A stretch of 64,000 bases of DNA. Source: Clostridiales bacterium NK3B98. Lineage in GTDB: Bacteria; Bacillota; Clostridia; Oscillospirales; Oscillospiraceae. Below are positions 50,742 through 62,227 of this stretch, piece after piece (within the stretch, counting starts at the first letter, position 1; the number at the start of each line of letters is the position of its first letter). The notes beneath the pieces are model-generated. The model searched no databases and was not told where the DNA came from. It was given only the letters and a program-made list of their open reading frames with translations. The position numbers and the translations under genes were made by a program. The stretch is taken from contig ATWA01000002.1 in the NCBI GenBank assembly GCA_000421005.1, positions 62,001-126,000 of the forward strand, written 5' to 3'.

Positions 50742-51764
50742 TCAGTTGAATTTGTAGATTTTCTGTGCCAAATGGTACAGTCCCACGCTGAGCTTTCTGC
50801 CCTGATAGCCGGGCAGGTTGGAGACCATGGACAGGGAGCGGTATTTCAGCTTGCGGTAGAGGTAGCTGTCCGTCTCCTTCAGATAGTCCCAAAGCTCATC
50901 CTTTTTCTTCAGATTCTCCTTTTCTCCGGAGATAATCAGGAAAATAGAGGATATGGTCATCATCATGGACAGATACCGGCACATATACCGATACAGCTTC
51001 CGGTTGCTGGTGCGAAGGCTCATTACGTCGCAGCAGCGCAGCATGATCTTGGTCACCCGCACCTGCTGGTCTACCCGCTTCACCATGACGCTTTCGTTGA
51101 CGCTCTGATCCTGACGACCGATGAAATAGCGGTAGAAGTCCAGATCCATGTAGTACATGGTCTCCACATAGGGCAGAGGCTGATAGACAAAGATATTATC
51201 CACGTAGAAGGTATGCTTGGGCAGCTCCAGTCCGCACTGACGCAGTAGAGCGGTGCGGTAGAACACCGAGTGCATCAGCAGATACTCCGAAGGAGACCAG
51301 TGCCCCACATCGTTCCATCCGAAAATGGTATTCTCCGGGAAGACATGGTGATAGTGTACTGTGTGGCTGGTGTTGTCCTCCACATGCTCGTAGACATAGT
51401 TGCAGATCAGCATATCGCAGGGCTTTTCCTGTCCTGCCCAGCTGCGCAGCAGGTTCAGCACCTTTTGCAGGGCTTCTTCATCCACCCAGTCGTCCGAGTC
51501 CACCACCTTGTAGTAAAGTCCGGTGGCGTTGCGGATGCCCTGATTGACCCCCTCTCCGTGACCGCCGTTGGGCTGGTGGATCACCCGAATGATATCGGGG
51601 TGTTCGGCGGCGTAGCGGTCGGCAATGTCGCCGGTGTCGTCGCTGGAGCCGTCGTTGACCAGAATGATCTCCACCTCGTCCCCGCCGGTGAGCAGGGTGT
51701 CGATACAATGGGACATATAAGCCGCTGAGTTATAGCACGGAACGGCAAAGGTGAGTAGTTTCAA
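50742..51764 (-). CDS. Family 2 glycosyltransferase
   Basis: A 340-residue GT-A enzyme. The N-terminal nucleotide-sugar domain has TFAVPCYNSAAYMSHCIDTLL, IILVNDGSSDDT and the metal motif VDSDDWVDEEA. The C-terminal 130 residues are helical and basic with no clear membrane segment. Target sugar and acceptor unknown; likely envelope or spore polysaccharide. The start is a TTG after AAGGAG. It is a single-gene unit between its own promoter (51805-51833) and a terminator. Confidence 0.9.
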   Translation of the reverse strand: MKLLTFAVPCYNSAAYMSHCIDTLLTGGDEVEIILVNDGSSDDTGDIADRYAAEHPDIIRVIHQPNGGHGEGVNQGIRNATGLYYKVVDSDDWVDEEALQKVLNLLRSWAGQEKPCDMLICNYVYEHVEDNTSHTVHYHHVFPENTIFGWNDVGHWSPSEYLLMHSVFYRTALLRQCGLELPKHTFYVDNIFVYQPLPYVETMYYMDLDFYRYFIGRQDQSVNESVMVKRVDQQVRVTKIMLRCCDVMSLRTSNRKLYRYMCRYLSMMMTISSIFLIISGEKENLKKKDELWDYLKETDSYLYRKLKYRSLSMVSNLPGYQGRKLSVGLYHLAQKIYKFN

Positions 51765-51804
51765 AACAGTTCGCTCCTTATCATAGGCAAGTCAATCGCC
51801 TGAC

Positions 51805-51833
51805 AGTATAACACAGTCTATTTTGGTTGTTAA
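51805..51833 (-). promoter_or_regulatory. Promoter of the glycosyltransferase gene
   Basis: TTAACA (51833-51828), a 17-base spacer and TATACT (51810-51805) on the minus strand, near consensus. Confidence 0.7.
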
Positions 51834-51845
51834 GGGGGAAAACAG

Positions 51846-51864
51846 AAAAATTTCCCGAAGAAAT
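51846..51864 (-). terminator. Weak hairpin after spoVFB
   Basis: A 5-bp stem (ATTTC/GAAAT on the minus strand, 51864-51850) is followed by TTTTT directly after the spoVFB stop. Short, so termination may be partial. Confidence 0.4.
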
Positions 51865-51866
51865 CC

Positions 51867-52448
51867 TTAACAAATCAGCAGCGGCTGGGTTTGAATGCCG
51901 TTCAGAGCGTCCTGCGCCGCACGGGGGATCTGTTTCATGTCCGCCACCAGTGAGGTGGGTTTGCCTGTGGGGTCGTCCTGACCAAAGGGGACGCAGTAAT
52001 ACCCCTTCCGGCACAGAAGGTCCCCCAGATTGCGCAGGGAGACGGTGAGCCCGTCATTGGTGGAGGGGGCAAGCAGCACCGGGCGGCCGTTTCGCAGGTG
52101 CGCCTTTGCAGCCATGGTGACGGCGGTGTCGGTGATACCCGCCGCCAGCTTGCCCAGCGTGTTCCCGGTACAGGGGGCGATAATCAGCAGATCCAGCAAT
52201 CCCTTAGGGCCAATAGGCTCCACCTGTGGGATGGTGTCCCACACAGGGTTGGCGCAGAGGGTCTCCAATTCCTGCCGCAGTGCCGCCGCCGTGCCAAAGC
52301 GGGTGTCCTCACTGCCGCTTTCCCGGGAGAGGATGGGGATGATGCTCTTGCACCGGGGCGCCAGCTCTGCCAGCGCGTCCAGTGTTTTTCGGTGGGTGCA
52401 GTAGGAGCCGCACATGGCAAAGCCGATGCGGGCATCTTCCAGTTTCAT
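51867..52448 (-). CDS. spoVFB: Dipicolinate synthase subunit B
   Basis: A 193-residue flavoprotein of the flavin-prenyltransferase-like fold. It has IGFAMCGSYCTHRK at the N-terminus, LIIAPCTGNTLGKLAAGITDTAVTMAAKAHLRNGRPVLLAPSTNDGL in the middle (quoted here only as key parts: IIAPCTGNT, GITDTAVTMA, LLAPSTNDGL). With SpoVFA it makes dipicolinic acid from dihydrodipicolinate in the mother cell, the main low-molecular-weight component of the spore core. It overlaps spoVFA as ATGA. Confidence 0.95.
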   Translation of the reverse strand: MKLEDARIGFAMCGSYCTHRKTLDALAELAPRCKSIIPILSRESGSEDTRFGTAAALRQELETLCANPVWDTIPQVEPIGPKGLLDLLIIAPCTGNTLGKLAAGITDTAVTMAAKAHLRNGRPVLLAPSTNDGLTVSLRNLGDLLCRKGYYCVPFGQDDPTGKPTSLVADMKQIPRAAQDALNGIQTQPLLIC

Positions 52449-53317
52449 AGCTCCAACTCCTGCAAAATGTGATAGACGGTATCCCGGAGAATCACTCCGG
52501 CGGAGGAGGGCGCTACCTTGCCGGGGAGTGACAGCGCCCAGATCACCTTGACCCCCAGCTGTGCCGCCGCCTTCTGATTCACCCCGCCGGGACGGGAGGC
52601 CAGATCCAGCACCAGACAGTCCTCCTTCAAATCCACCAGTTGGGGATAATCCAACACCCGGGCGGGGACGGTGTTGATAATGAGATCGTAGCTGCTCAAC
52701 CAGCCGGTGAGCTGCCCGGTGTGTTCGGGGGTATAGCCGTAGGCCTCAATCCATGCCAAATCGCCGTAGTTTCGGGCGGAGACGGTGACCTTTGCCCCCA
52801 GACCGTGGAGCCGGTGCGCCAGCACCTTGCCCAGCCGTCCAAAGCCGATGACCAGCACTCTCTGACCGTACAGGGTGGTGGGCAGCTCCTCCATGGCGAT
52901 TTGAATGGCACCCTCAGCGGTGGGAACGGCGTTGGCTACCGCCAGCTCCTCCCGCTCAAAGTAGTCCCGGAGAATCAACCCCTTGCGCTCAGACAGCACC
53001 CGCAGCTCCGGGGAAAACCGTCCGCCGCAGACCACCTGCCCCGGACTCAGTCCATCCAGCAGCTCCAGCACCGGGAGCCGGAGGTCAGACAGAGGGGCGT
53101 TGAGCATCCCTCCGCCGTCCTGTACCGGCAGGGGCAGCACCACACAGTCCGCCTGTTCCATGCCCTTCATCGTGTCTGAGCCGGGAAGCAGACCGGGATT
53201 GGGCCGCCGCTCCATGGCAAAGGTCTCCACCCGGTGACCGTCCTCCTGTAAGCACTGCGCCAGCTTCACCTGACGTAAATCGCCGCCAACCACCCAGAAA
53301 TTCCATGCGCGCCGCAT
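52445..53317 (-). CDS. spoVFA: Dipicolinate synthase subunit A
   Basis: A protein of about 290 residues with a C-terminal NAD(P)-binding Rossmann domain (LVIGFGRLGKVLAHRLHGLG) and an N-terminal domain (WVVGGDLRQVKLAQCL). It partners SpoVFB in dipicolinate synthesis. Two starts are possible: ATG at 53323 and ATG at 53317; the latter has GGAAGG at nine bases and is preferred. It is two genes from the sigG/sigE cluster, and mother-cell (sigma K) control is expected from the family, not seen here. Confidence 0.94.
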   Translation of the reverse strand: MRRAWNFWVVGGDLRQVKLAQCLQEDGHRVETFAMERRPNPGLLPGSDTMKGMEQADCVVLPLPVQDGGGMLNAPLSDLRLPVLELLDGLSPGQVVCGGRFSPELRVLSERKGLILRDYFEREELAVANAVPTAEGAIQIAMEELPTTLYGQRVLVIGFGRLGKVLAHRLHGLGAKVTVSARNYGDLAWIEAYGYTPEHTGQLTGWLSSYDLIINTVPARVLDYPQLVDLKEDCLVLDLASRPGGVNQKAAAQLGVKVIWALSLPGKVAPSSAGVILRDTVYHILQELEL

Positions 53318-53380
53318 ATGCATACACCTTCCTTTCCCATTCTGGGATAGTCCAGACTATGCACCCGCAGGCGGCACGGT

Positions 53381-53839
53381 TCAGCGCCAGTGACAGGCGG
53401 TCTCCAGCATGGCGGCAAAGCGGGACAGTCCCTCCCGGTCATCCTGGGAGAACCGATTCAGGGAGGGGCTGTCTATGTCCAGCACGCCAACCACCTGCCC
53501 CTCAAAGTGCAGAGGCAGAACGATTTCCGAGTTGGAGGCGCTGTCGCAGGCGATGTGTCCGGGAAAGGCGTGGACGTTGGGGACAAGCTGAATTTCGTCC
53601 CTCGCCGCCGCTGTGCCGCACACCCCCTTGCCCATGGGAATGCGGATGCAGGCGGGCTTGCCCTGAAAGGGACCCAGCACCAGCTCCTCTCCCCTTCGCA
53701 GATAAAAGCCTGCCCAGTTCAGGTGGGGCAGCGTGTCCATCAGCAGAGCGGACGCGTTGGCCAGATTGGCGATCAGGTCGTCTTCGTCCTCAGTCAGGGC
53801 GGCAAGCTGAGCCAAAAGCAGTTCATAGTCGGTTTTCAT
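53381..53839 (-). CDS. Free methionine-R-sulfoxide reductase (GAF domain)
   Basis: A 152-residue single GAF-domain protein. It contains the three cysteines of the fRMsr family: KPACIRIPMGKGVCGTAA (two) and GHIACDSASNSEIVLPL (one). It reduces free methionine-(R)-sulfoxide, an oxidative-stress defence. The start follows GAGGTG. It is divergent from the sdpR-type operon, and ends 57 bases before spoVFA. Confidence 0.9.
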   Translation of the reverse strand: MKTDYELLLAQLAALTEDEDDLIANLANASALLMDTLPHLNWAGFYLRRGEELVLGPFQGKPACIRIPMGKGVCGTAAARDEIQLVPNVHAFPGHIACDSASNSEIVLPLHFEGQVVGVLDIDSPSLNRFSQDDREGLSRFAAMLETACHWR

Positions 53840-53912
53840 GGTATCACCTCACCGCTATCATAGCACGGCAACCGGGACGGGACAACTATTTCAAAGATTT
53901 TCTAAATAACGG

Positions 53913-53941
53913 TTGACAAGGAATAGCATTTGTAGTATTCT
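53913..53941 (+). promoter_or_regulatory. Promoter of the sdpR-sdpI-type operon
   Basis: A consensus TTGACA (53913-53918), 17-base spacer and TATTCT (53936-53941), followed directly by the palindromic operator. Confidence 0.8.
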
Positions 53942-53967
53942 CTAATTAGAAAAACATCTAATTAGAG
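53940..53967. promoter_or_regulatory. Palindromic operator for the ArsR-type repressor
   Basis: CTCTAATTAG (53940-53949) and CTAATTAGAG (53958-53967) are perfect 10-base inverted repeats with an 8-base centre. The palindrome covers the -10 end and start point, so binding would block transcription. Autorepression by the adjacent regulator is the natural reading. Confidence 0.8.
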
Positions 53968-53989
53968 GGATGTAAAAGGAGTGACAGCC

Positions 53990-54256
53990 ATGGCCTTTGG
54001 GGAGACATTCAAGGCGCTGTCCGACCCGGTGCGGCGGGAGATTCTGGTGCTGCTTCGCTCCGGGCGGCGCAGCGCGGGAGAGATTGCCGCCTGCTTTGAC
54101 ATGACCGCCCCCACCATCTCCTATCACCTGAAAACGCTGAAAAAAGCGGGTTTGGTGCAGGAGTGCCGGGAGGGCAACTTTATCTACTACCGGCTGAACA
54201 CCTCTGTGGTAGAGGAGGCCATGCTTTGGCTGTCCTCGTTGAAAGGAGAGGAATGA
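53990..54256 (+). CDS. sdpR: ArsR-family repressor, SdpR-like
   Basis: An 88-residue winged-helix regulator: FKALSDPVRREILVLLRSG, SAGEIAACFDMTAPTISYHLKTLKKAGLV (recognition helix) and EGNFIYYRLN. It has no metal-binding cysteines of the ArsR/SmtB type. In Bacillus SdpR represses the sdpRI operon encoding immunity to the SdpC toxin. The ATG at 53990 is chosen over a GTG at 53981, as AAAGGAG sits eight bases before the ATG. The next gene starts two bases after the stop. Confidence 0.88.
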   Translation: MAFGETFKALSDPVRREILVLLRSGRRSAGEIAACFDMTAPTISYHLKTLKKAGLVQECREGNFIYYRLNTSVVEEAMLWLSSLKGEE

Positions 54257-54257
54257 C

Positions 54258-54902
54258 ATGAAACGGAGACTTCCTTTGATAATCGGCACTTCCCTGCTGA
54301 TCCTGCTGCCCTCAATGGGAGCGGGTATCTGGCTGTGGGACGTGCTGCCTGACCCTATGGCGACTCACTTCGGTTTTCAGGGGATGGCCGACGGGTATTC
54401 CAGCAAGGTGTTTGCGGTGTTTGGTATGCCGATCATGCTGACGGCGCTGCATCTGTTCTGCCTGTTTTTAACCTCTCATGACCCGAGAAATCAGGAACAG
54501 AATGAAAAGGTACAGGCTATGGTCTGCTGGATTGTACCCTTTGTCTCCCTTATCACCACATGGATGGTCTTCTCCGCCAATCTGGGGCGGAACCGTCTGG
54601 AAGAAACCCCCATGATACTGCTGCTGGGGGTGATATTTATGGCCGTGGGCAACTGGCTGCCCAAGGTCACCCGCAACAGCACCATCGGCATTCGGGTGCC
54701 ATGGACGCTGGAGGACGACGAGATTTGGGACAAGACCCACCGTCTGGGGGGAAAGGTCTGGGTGCTGGGTGGTCTGGCCATGATTGCGGACGGCTTTGCC
54801 GGGTTCTGGATGGAGTATTTCATGCTGGCAGTCATTGTGGTGATGGTGGGCGTGCCGGTGGGGTATTCCTTCCTGCTGTCAGCAAAAAAGAAGAACGGCT
54901 AA
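54258..54902 (+). CDS. SdpI-like membrane protein (DUF1648/SdpI family)
   Basis: A 214-residue protein with six predicted membrane helices. The N-terminal DUF1648 part has LPDPMATHFGFQGMADGYSSK, and the C-terminal SdpI part has GNWLPKVTRNSTIGIRVPWTLEDDEIWDKTHRLGGK (key parts NSTIGIR and WDKTHRLGG). In Bacillus SdpI both protects from SdpC toxin and holds SdpR at the membrane. No sdpABC toxin genes are in the window, so this may serve against foreign toxins or other stress. Confidence 0.9.
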   Translation: MKRRLPLIIGTSLLILLPSMGAGIWLWDVLPDPMATHFGFQGMADGYSSKVFAVFGMPIMLTALHLFCLFLTSHDPRNQEQNEKVQAMVCWIVPFVSLITTWMVFSANLGRNRLEETPMILLLGVIFMAVGNWLPKVTRNSTIGIRVPWTLEDDEIWDKTHRLGGKVWVLGGLAMIADGFAGFWMEYFMLAVIVVMVGVPVGYSFLLSAKKKNG

Positions 54903-54934
54903 GGCGGTTCACAAACCGTCCGGCCAGTGAGATA

Positions 54935-54981
54935 AACGCCACAACGAGCGCTTTCCGGAGAAAGCAGCCCGTTGTGGCGTT
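54935..54981. terminator. Convergent terminator, sdpI / aminotransferase
   Basis: AACGCCACAACG (54935-54946) and CGTTGTGGCGTT (54970-54981) form a perfect 12-bp stem with a 23-base, partly self-paired loop. It lies between two convergent stops, so it probably serves both strands. Confidence 0.75.
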
Positions 54982-54985
54982 CCTG

Positions 54986-58179
<3,194 letters not shown>

Positions 58180-58219
58180 TCATGGTGTGGCGCATATCCT
58201 GATGGTGAGGGGATGCGCT

Positions 58220-58927
58220 GTGAAGTGGAAAGGAAAGAAAAGACCGCCCATGCCGGGGCATCGCATCTCCGGCATGGGACAGCTTGCGCTCAGTATACTG
58301 GCAGGGATGCTGCTGGCCTGCGCCGGGGTGGTGTATCTCAACGCCCAGCTGGACCCTATGGTGCTCTCTGTGTCCAAAGCCCGGTTTTCCGTGGCAATGG
58401 AGCGGACGCTCTGCGCCACGCTGGAACAGGAAATGACCGAAGGGCCGCTGGTGGAGCTGCAATACGACCCCAACGGTCGGCTGGCCGCTGTCACCACCCA
58501 GTGGGCGGAGGGCAACCGGCTGCGCAGCCGGATTATTGCCGACATGGTCAGCCGTCTCTCCGATGCGGAGGACGAGACCATCACCGTCCCGGTGGGCAGC
58601 CTGTCCGGCCTTACCTTTCTCTCCGGTCTGGGCTGGGAGATTCCCGTGCGGCTGCTGGGGGTGACCAATGTGGACTCCGGGTTTGATAGCACCCTGGTCT
58701 CCACCGGCATCAACCAGACCCTGCACACCATACGGCTCAATGTCCGCACAGAGCTGATTCTCCTGCTCCCCGGCGGACCCTGCCGCACGGAGGTGCTCAC
58801 CAGCATCCCGGTGGCGGAGACGGTATTGATGGGAGAGGTGCCGGAGAGTTACTCCTATTTCAGCCAGTTTGATTCTGCCGAAGCGGCGGCGGACGCCTAC
58901 AACGACTGGGCTGCCCCGGAGCCCTGA
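58220..58927 (+). CDS. yunB: Sporulation protein YunB
   Basis: A protein of about 235 residues with a single N-terminal membrane helix (LALSILAGMLLACAGVVYL) and the rest outside. The family core is in VAMERTLCATLEQEM, GNRLRSRIIADMVSRL, IPVRLLGVTNVDSGFDS and GINQTLHTIRLNVRTELILLLPG. YunB of Bacillus is a sigma-E-dependent mother-cell protein needed for efficient sporulation. The GTG at 58220 after GAGGGGA is preferred; an in-frame ATG at 58202 is an alternative. It ends five bases before the convergent PLP gene, with no terminator between. Confidence 0.88.
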   Translation: MKWKGKKRPPMPGHRISGMGQLALSILAGMLLACAGVVYLNAQLDPMVLSVSKARFSVAMERTLCATLEQEMTEGPLVELQYDPNGRLAAVTTQWAEGNRLRSRIIADMVSRLSDAEDETITVPVGSLSGLTFLSGLGWEIPVRLLGVTNVDSGFDSTLVSTGINQTLHTIRLNVRTELILLLPGGPCRTEVLTSIPVAETVLMGEVPESYSYFSQFDSAEAAADAYNDWAAPEP

Positions 58928-58932
58928 GCGGG

Positions 58933-60192
58933 TCAGGAATTGGGGGAAAGAATCTGCTGAGCTGCCAGCATAATGCCGGTCTTGCCGGATTCGTAGGTCA
59001 GACCACCCTGCAAATAGACGGTATACGGGGGACGCATGGGAGCGTCAGCGGACAGCTCGATGGAAGCCCCCTGAATGAAGGCTCCCGCCGCCATAATCAC
59101 CGGCACGTCATAGCCGGGCATATCCCACGGCACCGGGGTGACATAACTGTCCACCGGAGAGCCGGACTGGATACCACGGCAGAACCGCTCCACCCCCTCC
59201 GGGGTGTTCAGGGAGATCATCTGAATGATGTCGTGGCGGGTCTGGTCAGACCGGGGCTGGGCATCGTAGCCCATCAGCTCCATCATACGGGCGGCAAAGA
59301 CGGCGGTTTTCACCGCCTGCGCCACGGTGTGAGGGGCAAGGAACAGTCCCTGATACAGCGCCCGGTTGTTGCCAAGGGTGGAGCCGCACTCCCGGCCGAT
59401 GCCGGGGACGGTAAGACGGAAGGCCGCCCGTTCCACCCATTCCTTTTTCCCGGCGATGTAGCCGCCGGTGGGAGCAAGACCGCCTCCCGGGTTTTTGATA
59501 AGGGAGCCGACCATCAGGTCAGCGCCCACCTGAGAGGGTTCGGTGCGCTCTACAAATTCGCCGTAGCAGTTGTCCACCACGCACACAGCGCCAGGGTTGA
59601 CCTGACGCACAATGTCAATCAGCTCTCCGATTTCCGCCACGGACAGGGACGCACGGGTGGAATAGCCCTTGGAGCGCTGAATCAGTACCGCTTTGACCGC
59701 CTTGTCTGCGGCCATTTCCCCAAGCTTTGCCTTGTCCGGGGTATCCTCGGCGCTGATGGGTACTTCACGATACCCGATGCCGTACCGCTTCAGGCTGAGG
59801 GGATAGTCCCCGGCGGTGCCTATGACCCCCTGCATGGTGTCATAGGGTGCGCCCACAGCGGAGAGCAGCACGTCTCCCGGCTCCAAAACCCCGTAGAGAC
59901 AGGCGGCAATGGCGTGGGTGCCGTTGACAAACTGGAGCCGCACCAGAGCGTCCTCCGTCTCAAAAATGTCCGCATAGATGGCATCCAGCGTGTCCCGGCC
60001 AAGGTCGTCATAGCCATAGCCGGTGGTTCCGGCAAAGTGCGACTCCGCCACTCTGGCATTCTGGAAGGCGGAAAGCACCTTTTGGGAGTTGTACTCCGCA
60101 ATGGCATCAATTTCCCCAAATTGGCTCTGGATATCCCGCTGTGCCTGCTCTGCTAGCGCCAGCACACGGGGAGAAAAGGTCAGTGTACTCAT
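58933..60192 (-). CDS. Methionine gamma-lyase-like PLP protein (YnbB / 'aluminium resistance' family)
   Basis: A 419-residue PLP protein of the Cys/Met metabolism fold, YnbB branch. Family features are VAESHFAGTTGYGYDDLGRDTLD, FVNGTHAIAACLYGVL, VVDNCYGEF and the PLP lysine in LMVGSLIKNPGGGLAPTGGYIAG. Its reaction is not established; it is often annotated as methionine gamma-lyase or aluminium resistance protein. It overlaps the first M42 peptidase as ATGA, hinting at amino-acid salvage. Confidence 0.88.
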   Translation of the reverse strand: MSTLTFSPRVLALAEQAQRDIQSQFGEIDAIAEYNSQKVLSAFQNARVAESHFAGTTGYGYDDLGRDTLDAIYADIFETEDALVRLQFVNGTHAIAACLYGVLEPGDVLLSAVGAPYDTMQGVIGTAGDYPLSLKRYGIGYREVPISAEDTPDKAKLGEMAADKAVKAVLIQRSKGYSTRASLSVAEIGELIDIVRQVNPGAVCVVDNCYGEFVERTEPSQVGADLMVGSLIKNPGGGLAPTGGYIAGKKEWVERAAFRLTVPGIGRECGSTLGNNRALYQGLFLAPHTVAQAVKTAVFAARMMELMGYDAQPRSDQTRHDIIQMISLNTPEGVERFCRGIQSGSPVDSYVTPVPWDMPGYDVPVIMAAGAFIQGASIELSADAPMRPPYTVYLQGGLTYESGKTGIMLAAQQILSPNS

Positions 60193-61199
60193 ACTTGGGG
60201 CAGAGCCTCCTCACCCAGCGCCACGATCAGGTCGATGCAGGCGTCCACATCGTCCAAATCCACCAGCTCCACCGCCGCATGGGTGTTCCGACAGGGGATG
60301 GAGATACCCCCGGTGACTACGCCGCCCCGGGTGGTGCGGATGGGGCCTGCATCGGTGCCGCCGTCCAGCATAATGTCCGTCTGGGCGGGGATGCGCCGCT
60401 TTTCGGCCACGTCCCGGAGGAAGGTCACCAGCTTGTTGGAACAGATCACCGAGCTGTCCAGCACCTTGATTCCTGCCCCCTTGCCCAGCTTGACGGTGCC
60501 CTCATGGAGGGAGCCGGGCTGATCGTCCGGGACGGTCACGTCCACGGCGATGCCATAGTCCGGGTCAATGGAGAAGGCGGCGGGCTTTGCGCCCCGGGTG
60601 CCAACCTCCTCCTGGGTGGTAAAGACGAAGTACAGGTCGTTTTTCGCCGGCTTTTGGATGCGGCGAATGGCGATCAACAGCGCCAGACAGCCCACACGGT
60701 CATCCAGATAGCACCCGGAGACGGTGTTGTCTGCCATCTGACGGAGATGGTTGGTATACACGGCGGTGTCGCCGGGGCGTATCAGCTCCCGGGCGTGCTT
60801 CCCGTCCCGGACGCCCAAGTCCAGATACAGGTCTTTCGTCTTGATGTTGGGCAGCTTTTCCTCCCGGGCCACGCAGATGGCGTTGGTGCCGTTCTGGAAG
60901 CGGAAGGTCTGCTGTACCAGATCAATGGCGGACAAGCCCCCTACTGTGGCAAAGGAGACAAAGCCGTCGTCATCCACATGGGTGGCAATGATGCCGGTGG
61001 AGTCCATATGGGCGGAGAGCATCACCTTTGGCCCCTCCCCCTTGATGTGGACGATGAGATTGCCCAACACATCCTGCCAAACCTCGTCAGCATAAGGCTC
61101 TGCCTTGGAGCGGATGAGGGTGCGAATCTCGTTCTCGTTGCCGGAAACGCCGTGGGCACGGGTCAGCTTTTGCAGAAAAGTAAATGCGTTGCTGGTCAT
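60189..61199 (-). CDS. M42-family aminopeptidase, copy 1
   Basis: A 336-residue M42 (glutamyl aminopeptidase/deblocking) metallopeptidase. Zinc-site regions are MLSAHMDSTG, CYLDDRVGCLALL, FTTQEEVGTRGA, YGIAVDVTVPD and IPCRNTHAAVE. M42 enzymes form tetrahedral dodecamers that trim peptides. Coupled to copy 2 and the YnbB-like gene by ATGA overlaps. Confidence 0.9.
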   Translation of the reverse strand: MTSNAFTFLQKLTRAHGVSGNENEIRTLIRSKAEPYADEVWQDVLGNLIVHIKGEGPKVMLSAHMDSTGIIATHVDDDGFVSFATVGGLSAIDLVQQTFRFQNGTNAICVAREEKLPNIKTKDLYLDLGVRDGKHARELIRPGDTAVYTNHLRQMADNTVSGCYLDDRVGCLALLIAIRRIQKPAKNDLYFVFTTQEEVGTRGAKPAAFSIDPDYGIAVDVTVPDDQPGSLHEGTVKLGKGAGIKVLDSSVICSNKLVTFLRDVAEKRRIPAQTDIMLDGGTDAGPIRTTRGGVVTGGISIPCRNTHAAVELVDLDDVDACIDLIVALGEEALPQV

Positions 61200-62227
61200 T
61201 TCGTCACCTCCCCGGCCATGGCGTGAAGAAACAGCTCGCCCAGCCGGATCATATTTTCGTAGTCGGAAAGCGCCGCCACCGAGGACGGGGCGTGGAGATA
61301 CCGCACAGCGGCGGCAATGCCGATGACCCGCACGCCGCAGCGGCTGCGCTGAATGGTACGGGCGTCGGTGCCGCCGGAGATAAACTGCTTGGTCTGCCAG
61401 GGGATGCCGTTTTCATCCGCCAAATCCCGCACCAGATCGTAAAGTCCCCGGTCATAAATGGTTCCCCGGTCCATAAAGGGGATGACAGGTCCCTTCCCTA
61501 CCCGGCAAACCCAGTCGCCGTGTTCGGTCTCGGGAAGATCGGCGGCGGTGGTGCCCTCCATAATCAGGGCAAATTTCGGATGCACCGAGAAGGCAGAGCC
61601 AAAGGCTCCCCGGGTGCCTACCTCCTCCTGTACGGTGAACACAAAGGTCACGTCCAGCGGGAGGGGTTTTCTCAGAAGGTGGAGCAGCACCGAGCAGCCC
61701 ACCCGGTCGTCAATGGCTTTTGCTTTCAAAAGGCCGTTGCCAAATTCCAGTATATCGTCGGAAAACACGCCGATTTCCCCCAGAGAGACCAGCTTCTGCG
61801 CCTCCTCCTTGGAGTCCACTCCTATGTCCAGATAGAGGTCTTTCGTCAGGGGAATCTTTTTCCGCTCCTCCTTGGTGGTCAGATGGATGGGCTTCATGCC
61901 CATCACGGCGGGGATACGGTTTTCCCCCAGATAGACCTTTTTGCCGATGACCACCTGACGGTTTACCCCGCCTACAAACTGGAAACCAAGGGTGCCGTCG
62001 TCGTGGATGTGGTCTACCATCACGCCCACCTCGTCCATGTGGGCGCAGAGCATGAGAAAGTCCGGGCAGCTCACTGCCCCCCGCTTGAACACAATCAGGT
62101 TGCCCATGGCGTCCACCCGTATGCTGTCGGCATAGGGGCGAGCCTGCTCCATGATATAGTTTCGCACATCGTCCTCATGGCTGGACACGCCGGAAAGGCG
62201 GCATAACGTTTTCAGTTGTTCTGACAA
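61196..62227 (-). CDS. M42-family aminopeptidase, copy 2
   Basis: A 343-residue M42 peptidase. It keeps MLCAHMDEVGVMVDH, AIDDRVGCSVLLHLL, FTVQEEVGTRGAFGSAF and VRYLHAPSSVA. The TTG start (SEQLKTLCRLSGVSS next) follows GGAGGAGG and overlaps copy 3 by 16 bases. Divergent enough from copies 1 and 3 to suggest different peptide preferences. Confidence 0.9.
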   Translation of the reverse strand: MSEQLKTLCRLSGVSSHEDDVRNYIMEQARPYADSIRVDAMGNLIVFKRGAVSCPDFLMLCAHMDEVGVMVDHIHDDGTLGFQFVGGVNRQVVIGKKVYLGENRIPAVMGMKPIHLTTKEERKKIPLTKDLYLDIGVDSKEEAQKLVSLGEIGVFSDDILEFGNGLLKAKAIDDRVGCSVLLHLLRKPLPLDVTFVFTVQEEVGTRGAFGSAFSVHPKFALIMEGTTAADLPETEHGDWVCRVGKGPVIPFMDRGTIYDRGLYDLVRDLADENGIPWQTKQFISGGTDARTIQRSRCGVRVIGIAAAVRYLHAPSSVAALSDYENMIRLGELFLHAMAGEVTK

